From Rhabdochlamydiaceae bacterium (GTDB lineage: Bacteria > Chlamydiota > Chlamydiia > Chlamydiales > Rhabdochlamydiaceae), in assembly GCA_019752555.1 (NCBI GenBank), contig JAIELY010000027.1:1-56013 (forward strand): 56,013 nt of DNA. Reading direction: 5' to 3'. The notes under the pieces were generated by a model. The model made no database searches, was not told the DNA's origin, and saw only the letters and a program-made list of their open reading frames with translations. This document shows positions 36,912 through 46,591 of this stretch, piece by piece. How positions within the stretch are numbered: the stretch's first letter is position 1; each line of letters opens with the position of its first letter. A program made the translations under genes and the position numbers.

Positions 36912-37541
36912 ATGCGAACACTTAAACGACTTATCAGCATGCTATCTATAAGCGGCATCGCCTCTGTTTATGCCATGCCCACTCATCCCAGCGTCCTTTC
37001 CGGAAACATGAACATTAGCTCATCTAGCCAGGGAACGACAACCTATCAATGCACCTCCGATCGGACCATCATTGATTGGGACAGCTTTTCACTCGATCCC
37101 ACAGATCACGTTTTCTTTCAACTCCCCTCCACAACCTCTGCAGTCCTTAACCGTGTGGTTGGAACCCTGCCAAGTGAACTCCTTGGGCAAATACAGTCTA
37201 ATGGAACAGTTTATTTTGTAAATGCCGAAGGAATTGTGATTGGAACTAGCGGCAGCATACAAACAACCACCTTCTTAGCATCCACTCTCAATCCAGACGA
37301 CCAATCCTTTCTTTTTGGAGGAGATATCACCTTTATTGGGACAACACAAAATGGCGTAGACAATCAAGGGACCATCACGGCGACGACAGGAGATGCCGTC
37401 ATTTTAGGATTTCGTGTTTCCAACGAGGGAAAAATATTTGCCAAACAGGGACAGGTTTCTTTTGGCTCTGGGCAAGTGATTATCTTGAATCCCTCTAATC
37501 AAGACTCGATCACGATCCTTGTCCCTGCCCCGGGTCCTTAA
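36912..37541 (+). CDS. Minimal TPS-domain protein A4
   Basis: 209 residues. Signal peptide near MLSISGIASVYA, then only a TPS secretion domain (TTYQCTSDRTIIDWDSFSL, SAVLNRVVGTLPSELLG, VYFVNAEGIVIGTSGS, AKQGQVSFGSGQVIILNPS). It has no repeat region, so it is either a truncated exoprotein or a small secreted product. Start ATG 36912 is 19 bases after A3; AAGGAA lies rather far upstream (about 12 bases). Its TAA stop overlaps the stop of the convergent giant gene in the palindrome TTAA. Confidence 0.75.
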   Translation: MRTLKRLISMLSISGIASVYAMPTHPSVLSGNMNISSSSQGTTTYQCTSDRTIIDWDSFSLDPTDHVFFQLPSTTSAVLNRVVGTLPSELLGQIQSNGTVYFVNAEGIVIGTSGSIQTTTFLASTLNPDDQSFLFGGDITFIGTTQNGVDNQGTITATTGDAVILGFRVSNEGKIFAKQGQVSFGSGQVIILNPSNQDSITILVPAPGP

Positions 37542-40500
37542 CTGCCGGATGCAACCCAATAGGCAGGCAAGTAAGTAGATGCCGTCATATAGGTGGGATC
37601 AAGCCAGTCTTGCAAAAAGAAGTAATTGCTGCCGAGGTCATATTGAAAGTTATAAATCCCGGGTAAGTAAAAGTACTGGATGTTAACCCCTCTTCTTTTT
37701 TTGCCATGATGCTTATGCTTCGAAGAGTGGCAATCAGGACAAACCCCTGCGGGACCTTGCGGACCTGCTGGCCCCTGCGGTCCTGGAGGGCCTGGAGGGC
37801 CCGAACCTGTTGCACAGGGATGTGTCGGGAATGCATCGGTTCCATTGTAACGGATTTGACAGGGGATATTCGCTGGATTGGCAATCGGAGTGCTCCCTGT
37901 TCCATTGAAATTGGCAAAAACAGGTGCGCCTGCATAGGTCGTACCTCCGCTTGCAATCTGAATCCCGCTTACAACTGTTCCAACAGATCCAAACATCGCG
38001 TTGAAAAGAGCTTGGCTGCTCGTTGTCACAGTGAAGGGCGTTGTCAAATTCATTACGTTAACACGAGCATTTAAAGAGACAGTTCCCGCAGAAATCGTAT
38101 TATTGAGAAGCACATCATCTCCGTAGCCGATCAAAGTCGCTGTGAAAATCGGCCCTTGTAAAGTCAGATCTCCAGGAAGACCTCCTGGCTCGCCGAGCAG
38201 CGTTACATTGAATTGTCCCAGCGCTGTTCCCACTCTGTTCATCGTGACCTTGCCTGTGCCTGCATTGACAGTCACGTTCCTTAAACCGGCACCTACATTC
38301 AGAAGATTAGTAAGAAGAATATTTCCATTGAAGCTGCGCGCGGTAAAATCACCCGAGAGATTGATCGGCGCACCCGTAAACTGGATTGCAGAGCCATTAG
38401 TAATCAGCTGGATCGGATTTGTATTTGTAAAATTAAACGCTGTGCTTGCTGTATAATTTTGGTTTTCCCCTTGATAGGTCGTTCCCGTAAAGGTAATTGT
38501 GGTTGGCACCTCGTTATTGCCGATAAAAACACTTGTGGAAGAACCGCTTGTTCCCCCGCCGATATTAGCGACGCTCACAGTAGAACTTGAATTGAGAACA
38601 AGCTGAGCAAAGGATTGAGAAGCTCCAATGGCGCCTGTAAAACTCAAGGCTCCTGAGCCCGCATCAATATTTAAAATCCTTAAACCCGCGGCATCCGCGT
38701 TCACCGTACTTCCAAAGCTGACAGCGCCCCCGTTTGTCGTGATCTGAGTATCTCCCCCAGCAACGACAGCTCCTGTAAAAGTTAAGGCGCCTCCATTGAC
38801 AGTACTGATTGCGCTTGCAGCACCAAAACGCAGTGTGCTTGCAAAGGTCACACTAGCTCCAGTAGAACTAAGGGATAAAGCTCCAAGGGAGCTCTTACTT
38901 CCGACAGCGCCGGAAAAAAGGATACTTCCTCCTGCTGCCGTCTTACTTACAGTGAGCGCTCTCGGGGTGCCATCGCTATCAATTGTCGAGGCGAATGCAA
39001 TCCCTCCTGCAGCTGTTATAATTGTGGCAGCGCCCCCTAGCTTTAGCGCTTCATTAAACGTGATGCTCCCATTCTGAGTGGTCAAATTTAGCGCTCCTAA
39101 TGGGAGCAGATTTCCTACACCATTAAACTGGATCGTTCCCGTTCCAAATGTCGAAGCGCTTAGAGTAATTCCAGAAACTGTACTATTCACATTGCCAGTA
39201 AATGTGATGTTCCCTCCATTGGAAGAAAAACTGGCATTACCGCCTAAATTCGTAGACCCTCCCATCGCATTAAGGCCGATGGCTCCTAACGTCGAAAGCA
39301 TGGTGATCGGACCAAAGGGCTGTAAATTTCCCAAAGAATCATTAAATGTAATCGCTCCCGCGCCTGAATTAAGAGAAAGAGTGCTTAGACCTGTTGTATT
39401 ATTAACAGCCCCGCTAAAGATAATGTTCCCTCCATTCGTGCTGATCGCAGCGTTGCCCGCTAGCATAACGGAACTGCTGAAGGTCACATCAACATTAGAG
39501 GTTGTGACACTCAGCGCACCAAGCGGCCCCACACTTCCGACAGCCCCTGAAAACTGCACCGATCCACTGTTTTCTTTGTTAATTGTCAAAGAAACTGCCG
39601 GGACCTCACTATCTAACGTGCTCGCAAAAGAAACGCTGCCGACGCCCACATTAAGGGTTGTTAACCCGCCCAAAGTGGTTGCGTTATTAAAGGTGATAGA
39701 GCCCCCTTCTGTCGATATCAACACAGCACCGAGCGGATTGACATTTCCAACGGGCCCCCAGAAAGTAAGAGATCCTGCTCCTGCGGTCCCTGTTGTTGTC
39801 ACCGTCAGGTTGCGCAGCGCGCCATCGCTGTTAATCGAAGAGGAAACGCCCATCGCTCCAATGTTGACATTACCTCCTATAGTTGTGAGCGTTGCAGCGC
39901 CCCCCAAAGTCACACTGCCGCCTAGCACAGAAAGACCAATGTTTCCTGTACTTGTCGTAAATGCAAGAGCTCCAAGCGGCAACGCATTTCCGAGCGATCC
40001 ATTGAAAGTAATGTTTCCGATTCCAGCATTTACTGTAAGGGTGCGCCCTGGAATATCTCCGTTGACACTATGGCCCGCTGCAGCGCCGAAAGCGACACTT
40101 CCACCTGATGAATTGATTGTTGAATTCCCCCCAATCACAAGAGAATCATTGAAGGATACGGCAGCACCTGCCGTTGTAAAGGTCAACGCTCCAATAGCAG
40201 ATCCCGTTCCTACAGGCCCGCCAAATGTAACCGCAGAGCTTCCTGCTTTATTGATTGTCACAGCGCGCGCCGTCCCGTCGCTATTTAAAGTGGCAGCAGC
40301 TGCAAATGAGATGGCACCTGTGGTGGAATTAAACGTTGCTGTCCCCCCGAGTCTCACAGGCTGATTAAAGCTGATGGCGCCAGAGCTCGTATTCAACGTG
40401 ATCGCGCCCAAAGTCGTTGAAGTGCCGACAACTCCGTTAAAGCTGATGGAGCCCGCGCCTGAATTGACAGTTAACGCTCGTGTGGCAGGAACATCTGCGT

Positions 40501-43500
40501 TAATCACACCAAAAGACACCGAGCCATCCCCTGCCCCTCCACCGCCAGCGCCATTTGTGGTGACGGTAAGAGCAGCTCCCATCGTGACAGCGCCGCCAAA
40601 GGTCACAGCACCGCCTGAGGTTCCCAAATTCGTAACGATAGAGCTTATCCCTGTAAAATTAAGAAAACTCGAAAAGGTCACCGGCACAGCATCCGTAATA
40701 AATGTCAAAGCACCTAATGGCCCATTAGCACCTACGGTCCCTGAAAACAACACCGTTCCGCCTGGTTCTTTGTTAATCGTCAAAGCAACAGTGGGCACTT
40801 GGCTATCCAACGTACTTGAGAATAAAATGTTACCCGCTCCAACATTCAATGTGGTAAGCCCGCCAAGGACAGTAGCCCCGCTAAAGGTGACAGATCCCCC
40901 CTCGGTTCCAATTAATAAAGCCCCTAGAGGATTAATAGTCCCGACAGGGCCAAAAAAAGTGATTGAGCCAGCAGGCGATGTTCCTGAAGTTGTGATTGTC
41001 ACGTTACGCGGCGTGCCATCGCTATTAATGGGAGAAAGAACTCCCATAGCCCCTACGCTTACAGTACCTGTTATCGATGTCAGCGTCGCAGCACCCCCCA
41101 AAGTGACACTGCCTCCCACGGTCGCAAGGCCAATGTTCCCTGTTGTCGTTGTAATGGCAATCGCTCCCAAAGGCTGCGTATTACCCATCGAGCCTGAAAA
41201 GGCCACATTTCCACTTCCCGCATTAATTGTCAGCGTGCGTCCGGGGATATCTCCATTGACATTATGCGTTCCCAACGTTCCAAAGCTCACAGCGCCGCCA
41301 GCCGAGTTGATCGTGGAATTTGCTGCAATCACTAAAGAATTGTTAAAGGAAACAGAAGCACCGCCTGTAGTAAAAGTAAGAGCTCCAATCGGATTCGTTC
41401 CTCCTACTATTGCACCAAACGTCGTGGCACCCGCGCCTCCTTTATTGATCGTAACACCTCTTGCCACCCCATCGCTGTCTAGCGTGCTTAATGCTCCAAA
41501 ATTAATAGCTCCGCTCACAGCGTTCATTGTCAACAACCCGCCAAGCGTTACCGGCCGATTAAAAGAAATCACGCCTGAGCTCGCATTGAGAGTGATCGCC
41601 CCCAAAGTGGCCACACTGCCAAGCGTGGCATTAAACGTAATGGCACCTGATCCTGAGTTGACAGTAAGAGCACGTGTAGCTGGGATATCTGCATACATCC
41701 CCCCTGTCACGTTTCCAAAGGTGACAGCGCCGCCTGCGAACCCACTTCCCCCTGTTGTTGTGATGGTTAAAGCCCCTCCAATGACCACATTACTGCCAGC
41801 TCCACTAGCAAATGTCACGGCACCACCGGCTGCTCCTCCGGAATTAGTTGAAATCGTAGAAGCTGTGACAGGAGAGGAAAAGTTGAAGGTATTGCTAAAT
41901 GTGATCGGAGCACCGTTTGTACTTATGGCAAGCGTCCCCAAAGGACTAATGCCTCCAACAGCGCCTGAAAAGGTCACATTGCCTACAGCACCTGAAGCTT
42001 TGTTGATCGTAAGGGCACGAGGGGTGATATCACCATCAAGTGTGGAGCTAAAGGTGATCGAGCCTGTTCCAATATTCAGCGTTGTCGCCCCTCCCAAAAC
42101 AACCCCATTTGTAAACGAAACACTTCCCGTTGTCGTGATCGTCGAAAGGGCTCCAAGAGGGATGGCTGCGCCCACAGTTCCAATAGAATTAAACGAGATA
42201 TTTCCCGAATCTGACGTCACACTCAAAGTTCTACTCGGAATATCTCCGTTAAGTGCTTGGTTAAACGTCACAGCACCACCGGTTGTCACAAGGGCTGTCG
42301 CGCCACCTAATGTCGTGATGCCTCCCACGGTATTAAATGAAATATTCCCGTTGCCTGTCGTCAATGTGAGAGCGCCAAGAGGCTGTGTGTTTCCCAAGTT
42401 GTTTTGGAAAATGATGCTGCCGGCGCCTGTATTCATCGTTAACGTGCGCCCAGAAATATCACCATTGACATTTCCGAAAAAGGTCACGTTTCCAGAAGAG
42501 GTATTAATCGTCGCGTTTCCACCAAGGGTTACAGCTCCGTTAAATGCAATAGCGCCTCCTTCTGTCGTAAAACCTAATGCACCCAAAGGATCGCTCGCTC
42601 CTATCGAATTAAAGCTTAGCGCCCCTGATCCTCCTGTTGACGCCGTAAACGTCACCGCAGGAACCACCGCATTGGCATTTAAAGCGCCGCCAATAGTGAT
42701 CGCTCCCAATTGAGATGTCCACACGCTAGCTGCACCCAGCGTCACCGCACCTGTTACATTAATATCCCCTTGAGTGTTAAAAGTAAGGGCTCCTAGAGGT
42801 TGAGTATTTCCAATTGCAGCTGTAATGTTAATCGCAGCACCCAAACCATTGGCTCCCGCGTTAATTGTCAGCGTGCGCCCGGGGATATCGCCATTAATGT
42901 TGTTGGACAATGTGACCTGTCCGCCTTCGGCATTAATCGTCGTATTGGCGCCAAAGACTATCCCCCCAGGGGCTGCCATAATCACCTGGCCCGAGGGACC
43001 CGGCGTGCTATTCAATGTAATTGTAGCTCCGGTAAAGGTGATGTCATTGCCTGCAAGAGTTCCCGTATTCGTAAAAGTGGCACCGCCTTGTGTCGTATTG
43101 GGAGGCACAGGAAATACCGCGCCCACGTATGTTCCATCCAAAGCCCCGAGACCTGCGCGCAAAATTAATGAGGTTGCTGTATTCAATGTCGCAGACTCAG
43201 TTCCAGCTGTCACCGCAGTATCCTTAAATGTAATCACAATAGCGCCCGTCGGAGTGATCCTCCCTGTACTTTGAACCAAAAGCGACACCCCGCTATAGGC
43301 ACCAAACGATACAGATCCCGTCGCACTAATCACCGGGTCGACAAGGCTGCGAAAATCTGCATGTCCGCCGCTTGGGCGGGAAAAAACAAAGTCTCCACCT
43401 GCAAAAAAATGTCCATCCGCAGAGATCTCATTTTCACTTGCAAAATTCAAATGCCTGCCGCTTGCCATGGCCGTATTGGGATCTGCAAAGGCGAAAATAT

Positions 43501-44500
43501 CAATTGCCTCCGATTCCATGTAAAAATCGCGGTAGGCCACTGTTCTCAACGGATGATCCAAAGCATCGCGCAACTTAATACTGCTCGCCCCATAAATAGA
43601 TAGGTCTTCATAAGCTGTCAAATCCGCTGATGTAATCTCAATCTGCGATGCGTCGACCTGAATGGTACGCGCATAGATATGCCCATCTGCCACAATCGAT
43701 ATCAGTCCGTCTTCAACAACGATCTCGCTTCCCTCGCTAAACCCATCCGTATTTACCGTGCGCTGGATCACCTCGCGCGCAGCTTTTGCTCTTAGATGAA
43801 CCTCTCCTTCCGGAGCCTCAATCTGTCCCCCTTGATAGATAAAAGCGCTTGGCAAATCCCCATCTAACACAAAACTAATGAGCTGATCGCCCCCAAAATC
43901 CAAAGTCACTTTTTCAGAAGAGGCCACCACCACTTTTCCCGCTTGCGCTGCAATCGTGCCCTCATTGCGAATTTGAGCGGCTAATAGAGCAATAGCGCCC
44001 TCTTTTGAAACATTTAAAGAGCCCTGATTGACAATCGATGCCCCCTCGCTGCCGCTGTCTAAAACAAAATCATACCGCTCATTTAAAAAATCCGCGTCGG
44101 CGATGTTAAGAGTCGAGACCACAAGAGACCCCACATTCACCATGCAGTCGGGACCAAAAAGCACACCTTTGGGATTGATCAAAAAGACCTTTCCATTCGC
44201 ATCCATCTGGCCGAAAATCGCACTTGGATCCCCTCCTCTCACCCGGTTCAACACCGTCGAAGAAGCGCTCGGCTGTACAAATTTCACCCGCTCTTTTTTC
44301 CCAACATTAAAACTTTTGTAGTTAATGATCGCTTTATCAGAAGCTTCAATGATCAGCGTACTAGAATCAGGAGAAGAGATTCCTGCTGTCCCTGCGGCGA
44401 TACCCTCCATTTCAGGCAAAGCTAATAAATGTGCTGCGGGAAGGGTAAAATAGACCCCTCCAATGAGATACGCCCAAAACTTAGACCTGCGGATATCCAT
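37538..44500 (-). CDS. Giant TPS exoprotein (filamentous haemagglutinin-like) A2
   Basis: The 2,320-residue paralogue of A1 has a signal peptide (FWAYLIGGVYFTLPAAHLLA), TPS domain with INYKSFNVGKKERVKF and LINPKGVLFGPDCMVNVG, and a long beta-helix of alternating blocks (GDIPGRTLTINAG, NTQPLGALT, DSDGTPRALTVSK). Near the C-terminus it differs from A1: a collagen-like Gly-X-Y run (GPPGPPGPQGPAGPQGPAGV), two cysteines (VCPDC), and a basic stretch HHGKKRRG. It then ends in the shared QYFYLPGIYNFQYDLGSN block. ATG 44500 follows AAGAGG. It probably uses the TpsB at 33799-35511; no second TpsB is present. Confidence 0.9.
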   Translation of the reverse strand: MDIRRSKFWAYLIGGVYFTLPAAHLLALPEMEGIAAGTAGISSPDSSTLIIEASDKAIINYKSFNVGKKERVKFVQPSASSTVLNRVRGGDPSAIFGQMDANGKVFLINPKGVLFGPDCMVNVGSLVVSTLNIADADFLNERYDFVLDSGSEGASIVNQGSLNVSKEGAIALLAAQIRNEGTIAAQAGKVVVASSEKVTLDFGGDQLISFVLDGDLPSAFIYQGGQIEAPEGEVHLRAKAAREVIQRTVNTDGFSEGSEIVVEDGLISIVADGHIYARTIQVDASQIEITSADLTAYEDLSIYGASSIKLRDALDHPLRTVAYRDFYMESEAIDIFAFADPNTAMASGRHLNFASENEISADGHFFAGGDFVFSRPSGGHADFRSLVDPVISATGSVSFGAYSGVSLLVQSTGRITPTGAIVITFKDTAVTAGTESATLNTATSLILRAGLGALDGTYVGAVFPVPPNTTQGGATFTNTGTLAGNDITFTGATITLNSTPGPSGQVIMAAPGGIVFGANTTINAEGGQVTLSNNINGDIPGRTLTINAGANGLGAAINITAAIGNTQPLGALTFNTQGDINVTGAVTLGAASVWTSQLGAITIGGALNANAVVPAVTFTASTGGSGALSFNSIGASDPLGALGFTTEGGAIAFNGAVTLGGNATINTSSGNVTFFGNVNGDISGRTLTMNTGAGSIIFQNNLGNTQPLGALTLTTGNGNISFNTVGGITTLGGATALVTTGGAVTFNQALNGDIPSRTLSVTSDSGNISFNSIGTVGAAIPLGALSTITTTGSVSFTNGVVLGGATTLNIGTGSITFSSTLDGDITPRALTINKASGAVGNVTFSGAVGGISPLGTLAISTNGAPITFSNTFNFSSPVTASTISTNSGGAAGGAVTFASGAGSNVVIGGALTITTTGGSGFAGGAVTFGNVTGGMYADIPATRALTVNSGSGAITFNATLGSVATLGAITLNASSGVISFNRPVTLGGLLTMNAVSGAINFGALSTLDSDGVARGVTINKGGAGATTFGAIVGGTNPIGALTFTTGGASVSFNNSLVIAANSTINSAGGAVSFGTLGTHNVNGDIPGRTLTINAGSGNVAFSGSMGNTQPLGAIAITTTTGNIGLATVGGSVTLGGAATLTSITGTVSVGAMGVLSPINSDGTPRNVTITTSGTSPAGSITFFGPVGTINPLGALLIGTEGGSVTFSGATVLGGLTTLNVGAGNILFSSTLDSQVPTVALTINKEPGGTVLFSGTVGANGPLGALTFITDAVPVTFSSFLNFTGISSIVTNLGTSGGAVTFGGAVTMGAALTVTTNGAGGGGAGDGSVSFGVINADVPATRALTVNSGAGSISFNGVVGTSTTLGAITLNTSSGAISFNQPVRLGGTATFNSTTGAISFAAAATLNSDGTARAVTINKAGSSAVTFGGPVGTGSAIGALTFTTAGAAVSFNDSLVIGGNSTINSSGGSVAFGAAAGHSVNGDIPGRTLTVNAGIGNITFNGSLGNALPLGALAFTTSTGNIGLSVLGGSVTLGGAATLTTIGGNVNIGAMGVSSSINSDGALRNLTVTTTGTAGAGSLTFWGPVGNVNPLGAVLISTEGGSITFNNATTLGGLTTLNVGVGSVSFASTLDSEVPAVSLTINKENSGSVQFSGAVGSVGPLGALSVTTSNVDVTFSSSVMLAGNAAISTNGGNIIFSGAVNNTTGLSTLSLNSGAGAITFNDSLGNLQPFGPITMLSTLGAIGLNAMGGSTNLGGNASFSSNGGNITFTGNVNSTVSGITLSASTFGTGTIQFNGVGNLLPLGALNLTTQNGSITFNEALKLGGAATIITAAGGIAFASTIDSDGTPRALTVSKTAAGGSILFSGAVGSKSSLGALSLSSTGASVTFASTLRFGAASAISTVNGGALTFTGAVVAGGDTQITTNGGAVSFGSTVNADAAGLRILNIDAGSGALSFTGAIGASQSFAQLVLNSSSTVSVANIGGGTSGSSTSVFIGNNEVPTTITFTGTTYQGENQNYTASTAFNFTNTNPIQLITNGSAIQFTGAPINLSGDFTARSFNGNILLTNLLNVGAGLRNVTVNAGTGKVTMNRVGTALGQFNVTLLGEPGGLPGDLTLQGPIFTATLIGYGDDVLLNNTISAGTVSLNARVNVMNLTTPFTVTTSSQALFNAMFGSVGTVVSGIQIASGGTTYAGAPVFANFNGTGSTPIANPANIPCQIRYNGTDAFPTHPCATGSGPPGPPGPQGPAGPQGPAGVCPDCHSSKHKHHGKKRRGVNIQYFYLPGIYNFQYDLGSNYFFLQDWLDPTYMTASTYLPAYWVASGS
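38700..43050 (-). repeat. Beta-helix repeat region within exoprotein A2
   Basis: The same type of alternating coding units as in A1, in more copies. Limits are approximate. The high GC at fixed positions leaves the opposite strand free of stops over long runs, which gives misleading antisense ORFs. Confidence 0.8.
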
Positions 44501-44554
44501 GAGACCTCTTAATTACATGATACGCCCATGAATGCCACATAATCAAAAAATAAA

Positions 44555-44571
44555 TAATAATCAATTAAAAT
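44555..44571 (-). promoter_or_regulatory. 17-bp leader element of A2
   Basis: Identical to 33683-33699 upstream of A1; see that entry. It also lies in the divergent space before dapL. Confidence 0.55.
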
Positions 44572-44650
44572 GAAAAACTCTCTACTATAAGATCCCTTTA
44601 CTTTTATGCCTTGGAGCACCATACTCGGAACCCAATCCCAAGAGTATCTT

Positions 44651-45841
44651 ATGGCTACACTCATCCCCTATTTCCAAGAGCAGCACCGGGAATATATCTT
44701 TCCCATCATCGACGCAAAGCTAGCCGATCTCAAAAGCCGCGATCCCTCTATTGAAGTCCTCAATTTTGGAGTGGGAGATGTTTGTTTGCCGATAGCGCCG
44801 ATGATCCGCGAAGCGATTGTTCAAGCCGTTCAAGAAATGGGAGAAGCGGGGAAAATGCGCGGCTATGGTCCTTCTAACGGGTATCTGTTTTTACGCGAGG
44901 CGATCGCAACGCATGCGTTTTCTTCTGTCGGCATCGCAACCGATGAGATCTTCGTTTCTGAAGGGGCAGGAGGAGATACTGCCAATATTCAAGAACTGTT
45001 CATCCCCTCTACCACCGTAGGGATTCTCGATCCGACCTACCCCGCTTATCTCGACTCCGTGATGATGGCCGGAAAAACACACATCGTTTTAATCCCTTGC
45101 ACAGAAGAAAATGGATTTTGCCCCTCTCCTCCTGACGTCCATTGCGACATCCTGTACCTATGCTCTCCCAGTAATCCCACAGGGATCGCCTTCACGCGAG
45201 AACAGCTTAAGGCCTGGGTCGATTACGCCTTAAAAGAAGAAGCCCTTATCCTCCTAGATCACGCCTACGAAGCCTTCATTACTTCAAAAGACGTCCCTAA
45301 GACAATTTATGAAATAGAGGGCGCCAAAGAGTGTGCTATTGAATTTCGCAGTTTTTCCAAAACTGCAGGATTCACAGGACTGCGCTGTGGGTATACAGTT
45401 CTTCCCAAAAGCGTCAAGGCATGGCTGGGAGAAAAAAAAGTTTCTCTTAATGCTCTATGGGATAAAAGACAATCGGTGAAATTCAACGGAGCTTCCTACC
45501 CCATTCAACGAGGAGCTGAGGCCGTTTTCACCCCTCAGGGGCAACAACAAACTAAAGATCAAATCACGACCTACCTTTTGGCTGCAAGCCGACTAAAAGA
45601 GGGTCTCGCTCAACTCGGCTACACCTGCTATGGCGGCATAGATTCCCCATATCTTTGGTGGAAAACCCCGCAAAAGATGAGCTCCTGGGAGTTTTTCGAC
45701 CACCTGCTCGAAAAATACCATCTCATTTCGATCCCAGGAAGAGGCTTTGGCTCTCAAGGCGAGGGATACGTCCGTCTCTCTGCCTTTACATCACAGGATC
45801 ACGTCAACTTGGCATTGGAGAGATTATGCGCCACGCAGTAA
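44651..45841 (+). CDS. dapL: LL-diaminopimelate aminotransferase
   Basis: PLP enzyme that converts tetrahydrodipicolinate to LL-diaminopimelate in one step, the route chlamydiae use for meso-DAP and lysine. 396 residues of aminotransferase fold I. Motifs: MRGYGPSNGYLFLREAI, ILDPTYPAYLDS, LCSPSNPTG, and the PLP lysine in SFSKTAGFTGLRCG. It aligns along its length with the Chlamydia enzyme as I remember it. I start at ATG 44651 (AAGAG upstream); the frame is open to 44606 without a ribosome site. The next gene overlaps it by 16 bases. Confidence 0.94.
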   Translation: MATLIPYFQEQHREYIFPIIDAKLADLKSRDPSIEVLNFGVGDVCLPIAPMIREAIVQAVQEMGEAGKMRGYGPSNGYLFLREAIATHAFSSVGIATDEIFVSEGAGGDTANIQELFIPSTTVGILDPTYPAYLDSVMMAGKTHIVLIPCTEENGFCPSPPDVHCDILYLCSPSNPTGIAFTREQLKAWVDYALKEEALILLDHAYEAFITSKDVPKTIYEIEGAKECAIEFRSFSKTAGFTGLRCGYTVLPKSVKAWLGEKKVSLNALWDKRQSVKFNGASYPIQRGAEAVFTPQGQQQTKDQITTYLLAASRLKEGLAQLGYTCYGGIDSPYLWWKTPQKMSSWEFFDHLLEKYHLISIPGRGFGSQGEGYVRLSAFTSQDHVNLALERLCATQ

Positions 45842-46494
45842 CCCTTGAACATCGAGATTTTTTTTTCAAAAACCGCTACATCGAGTTTGATGGACTCCTC
45901 TCTCTTGAGCAAGCAACGCTGCTTCAAAAAGAGATCGATGAGACCTTATCCCAAAGACTTGTCGCAAAGAGCCCCTCTTGCATCGAGACATTTCAAGCAG
46001 GCTACGATTTATGGAGAGAAAACGCCCTCATTAAAAAATGGGCCTTTAAAAACACCTTTGCAGAGGTCGCAGCCGACCTTCTGCAGACCCACTTGTTCCG
46101 GATCGCCTTCGACCAATATCTATGTCCCGATGGGATCGCAACCCCCCTTTCCAGTCCAGCTCCCCTCTCTCTTCTCAGCAGCGCAAAACCGCTGAGCGGC
46201 GCATTTCTCATCTGCCTCTCGGGAGGAACGATCCCCTCTTCTATCGACACATCTCAGTGCCCATTTCCTTTAAAAGAGGGCAATGTGGTCTTCTTCTCTC
46301 CGCAGCTTCCTATCTCTTGGAATCTTCTGTTTCAACTGCAGCACTTCCGCTGGCTTCTTGTCGCCTACGCCCCTAAACAGGCAATCTACCATTTGGAAAA
46401 TAAAGACCCCCACACGCACGCCTGGAAGCGGCTCGGCTACGTATTCGGCGACAGCCTGAACGACACCCTGCATCCTATTGTCTATCGCGACTAA
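45826..46494 (+). CDS. Conserved-looking protein coupled to dapL, function unknown
   Basis: 222 residues, no signal peptide or membrane helix. The N-terminus (DFFFKNRYIEFDGLLSLEQATLLQKEID) resembles the opening of phytanoyl-CoA-dioxygenase-like proteins, but I see no clear HxD...H iron ligands, so enzyme activity is doubtful. The C-terminal half is rich in hydrophobic strands (FLICLSGGTIPSS, WLLVAYAP). Start ATG 45826 has GGAGAG just upstream and lies within the end of dapL, so translation is coupled. A gene of unknown function also follows dapL in Chlamydia, but I cannot confirm orthology. Confidence 0.65.
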   Translation: MRHAVTLEHRDFFFKNRYIEFDGLLSLEQATLLQKEIDETLSQRLVAKSPSCIETFQAGYDLWRENALIKKWAFKNTFAEVAADLLQTHLFRIAFDQYLCPDGIATPLSSPAPLSLLSSAKPLSGAFLICLSGGTIPSSIDTSQCPFPLKEGNVVFFSPQLPISWNLLFQLQHFRWLLVAYAPKQAIYHLENKDPHTHAWKRLGYVFGDSLNDTLHPIVYRD

Positions 46495-46571
46495 AATACG
46501 CAAGTCGCTGAAAATTAGAGCTTTAGAAGAAAAACAAGCCATTACCAATTACATATTACATAAATAATAGA

Positions 46572-46589
46572 CTTCATGTTATAATGAAG
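46572..46589 (+). promoter_or_regulatory. Operator-like inverted repeat over the mazEF promoter
   Basis: CTTCAT-GTTATA-ATGAAG is a perfect palindrome (6-bp arms, 6-base centre) that covers a perfect -10 box TATAAT at 46580-46585. Its 3' arm ends 2 bases before the antitoxin ATG, so transcription would begin at or near the start codon (possibly a leaderless mRNA). This fits the autoregulation known for MazEF-type modules. Confidence 0.6.
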
Positions 46590-46591
46590 AC

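Noticed and set aside
38796-42713. Very long ORFs on the plus strand (up to 779 codons) opposite the A2 exoprotein, with similar ones at 29318-32179 opposite A1
   Set aside because: They are Pro/Val-rich mirror images of the repeated Gly/Thr-rich beta-helix code on the other strand, with no ribosome site, signal peptide or domain. The minus-strand frames are complete proteins.
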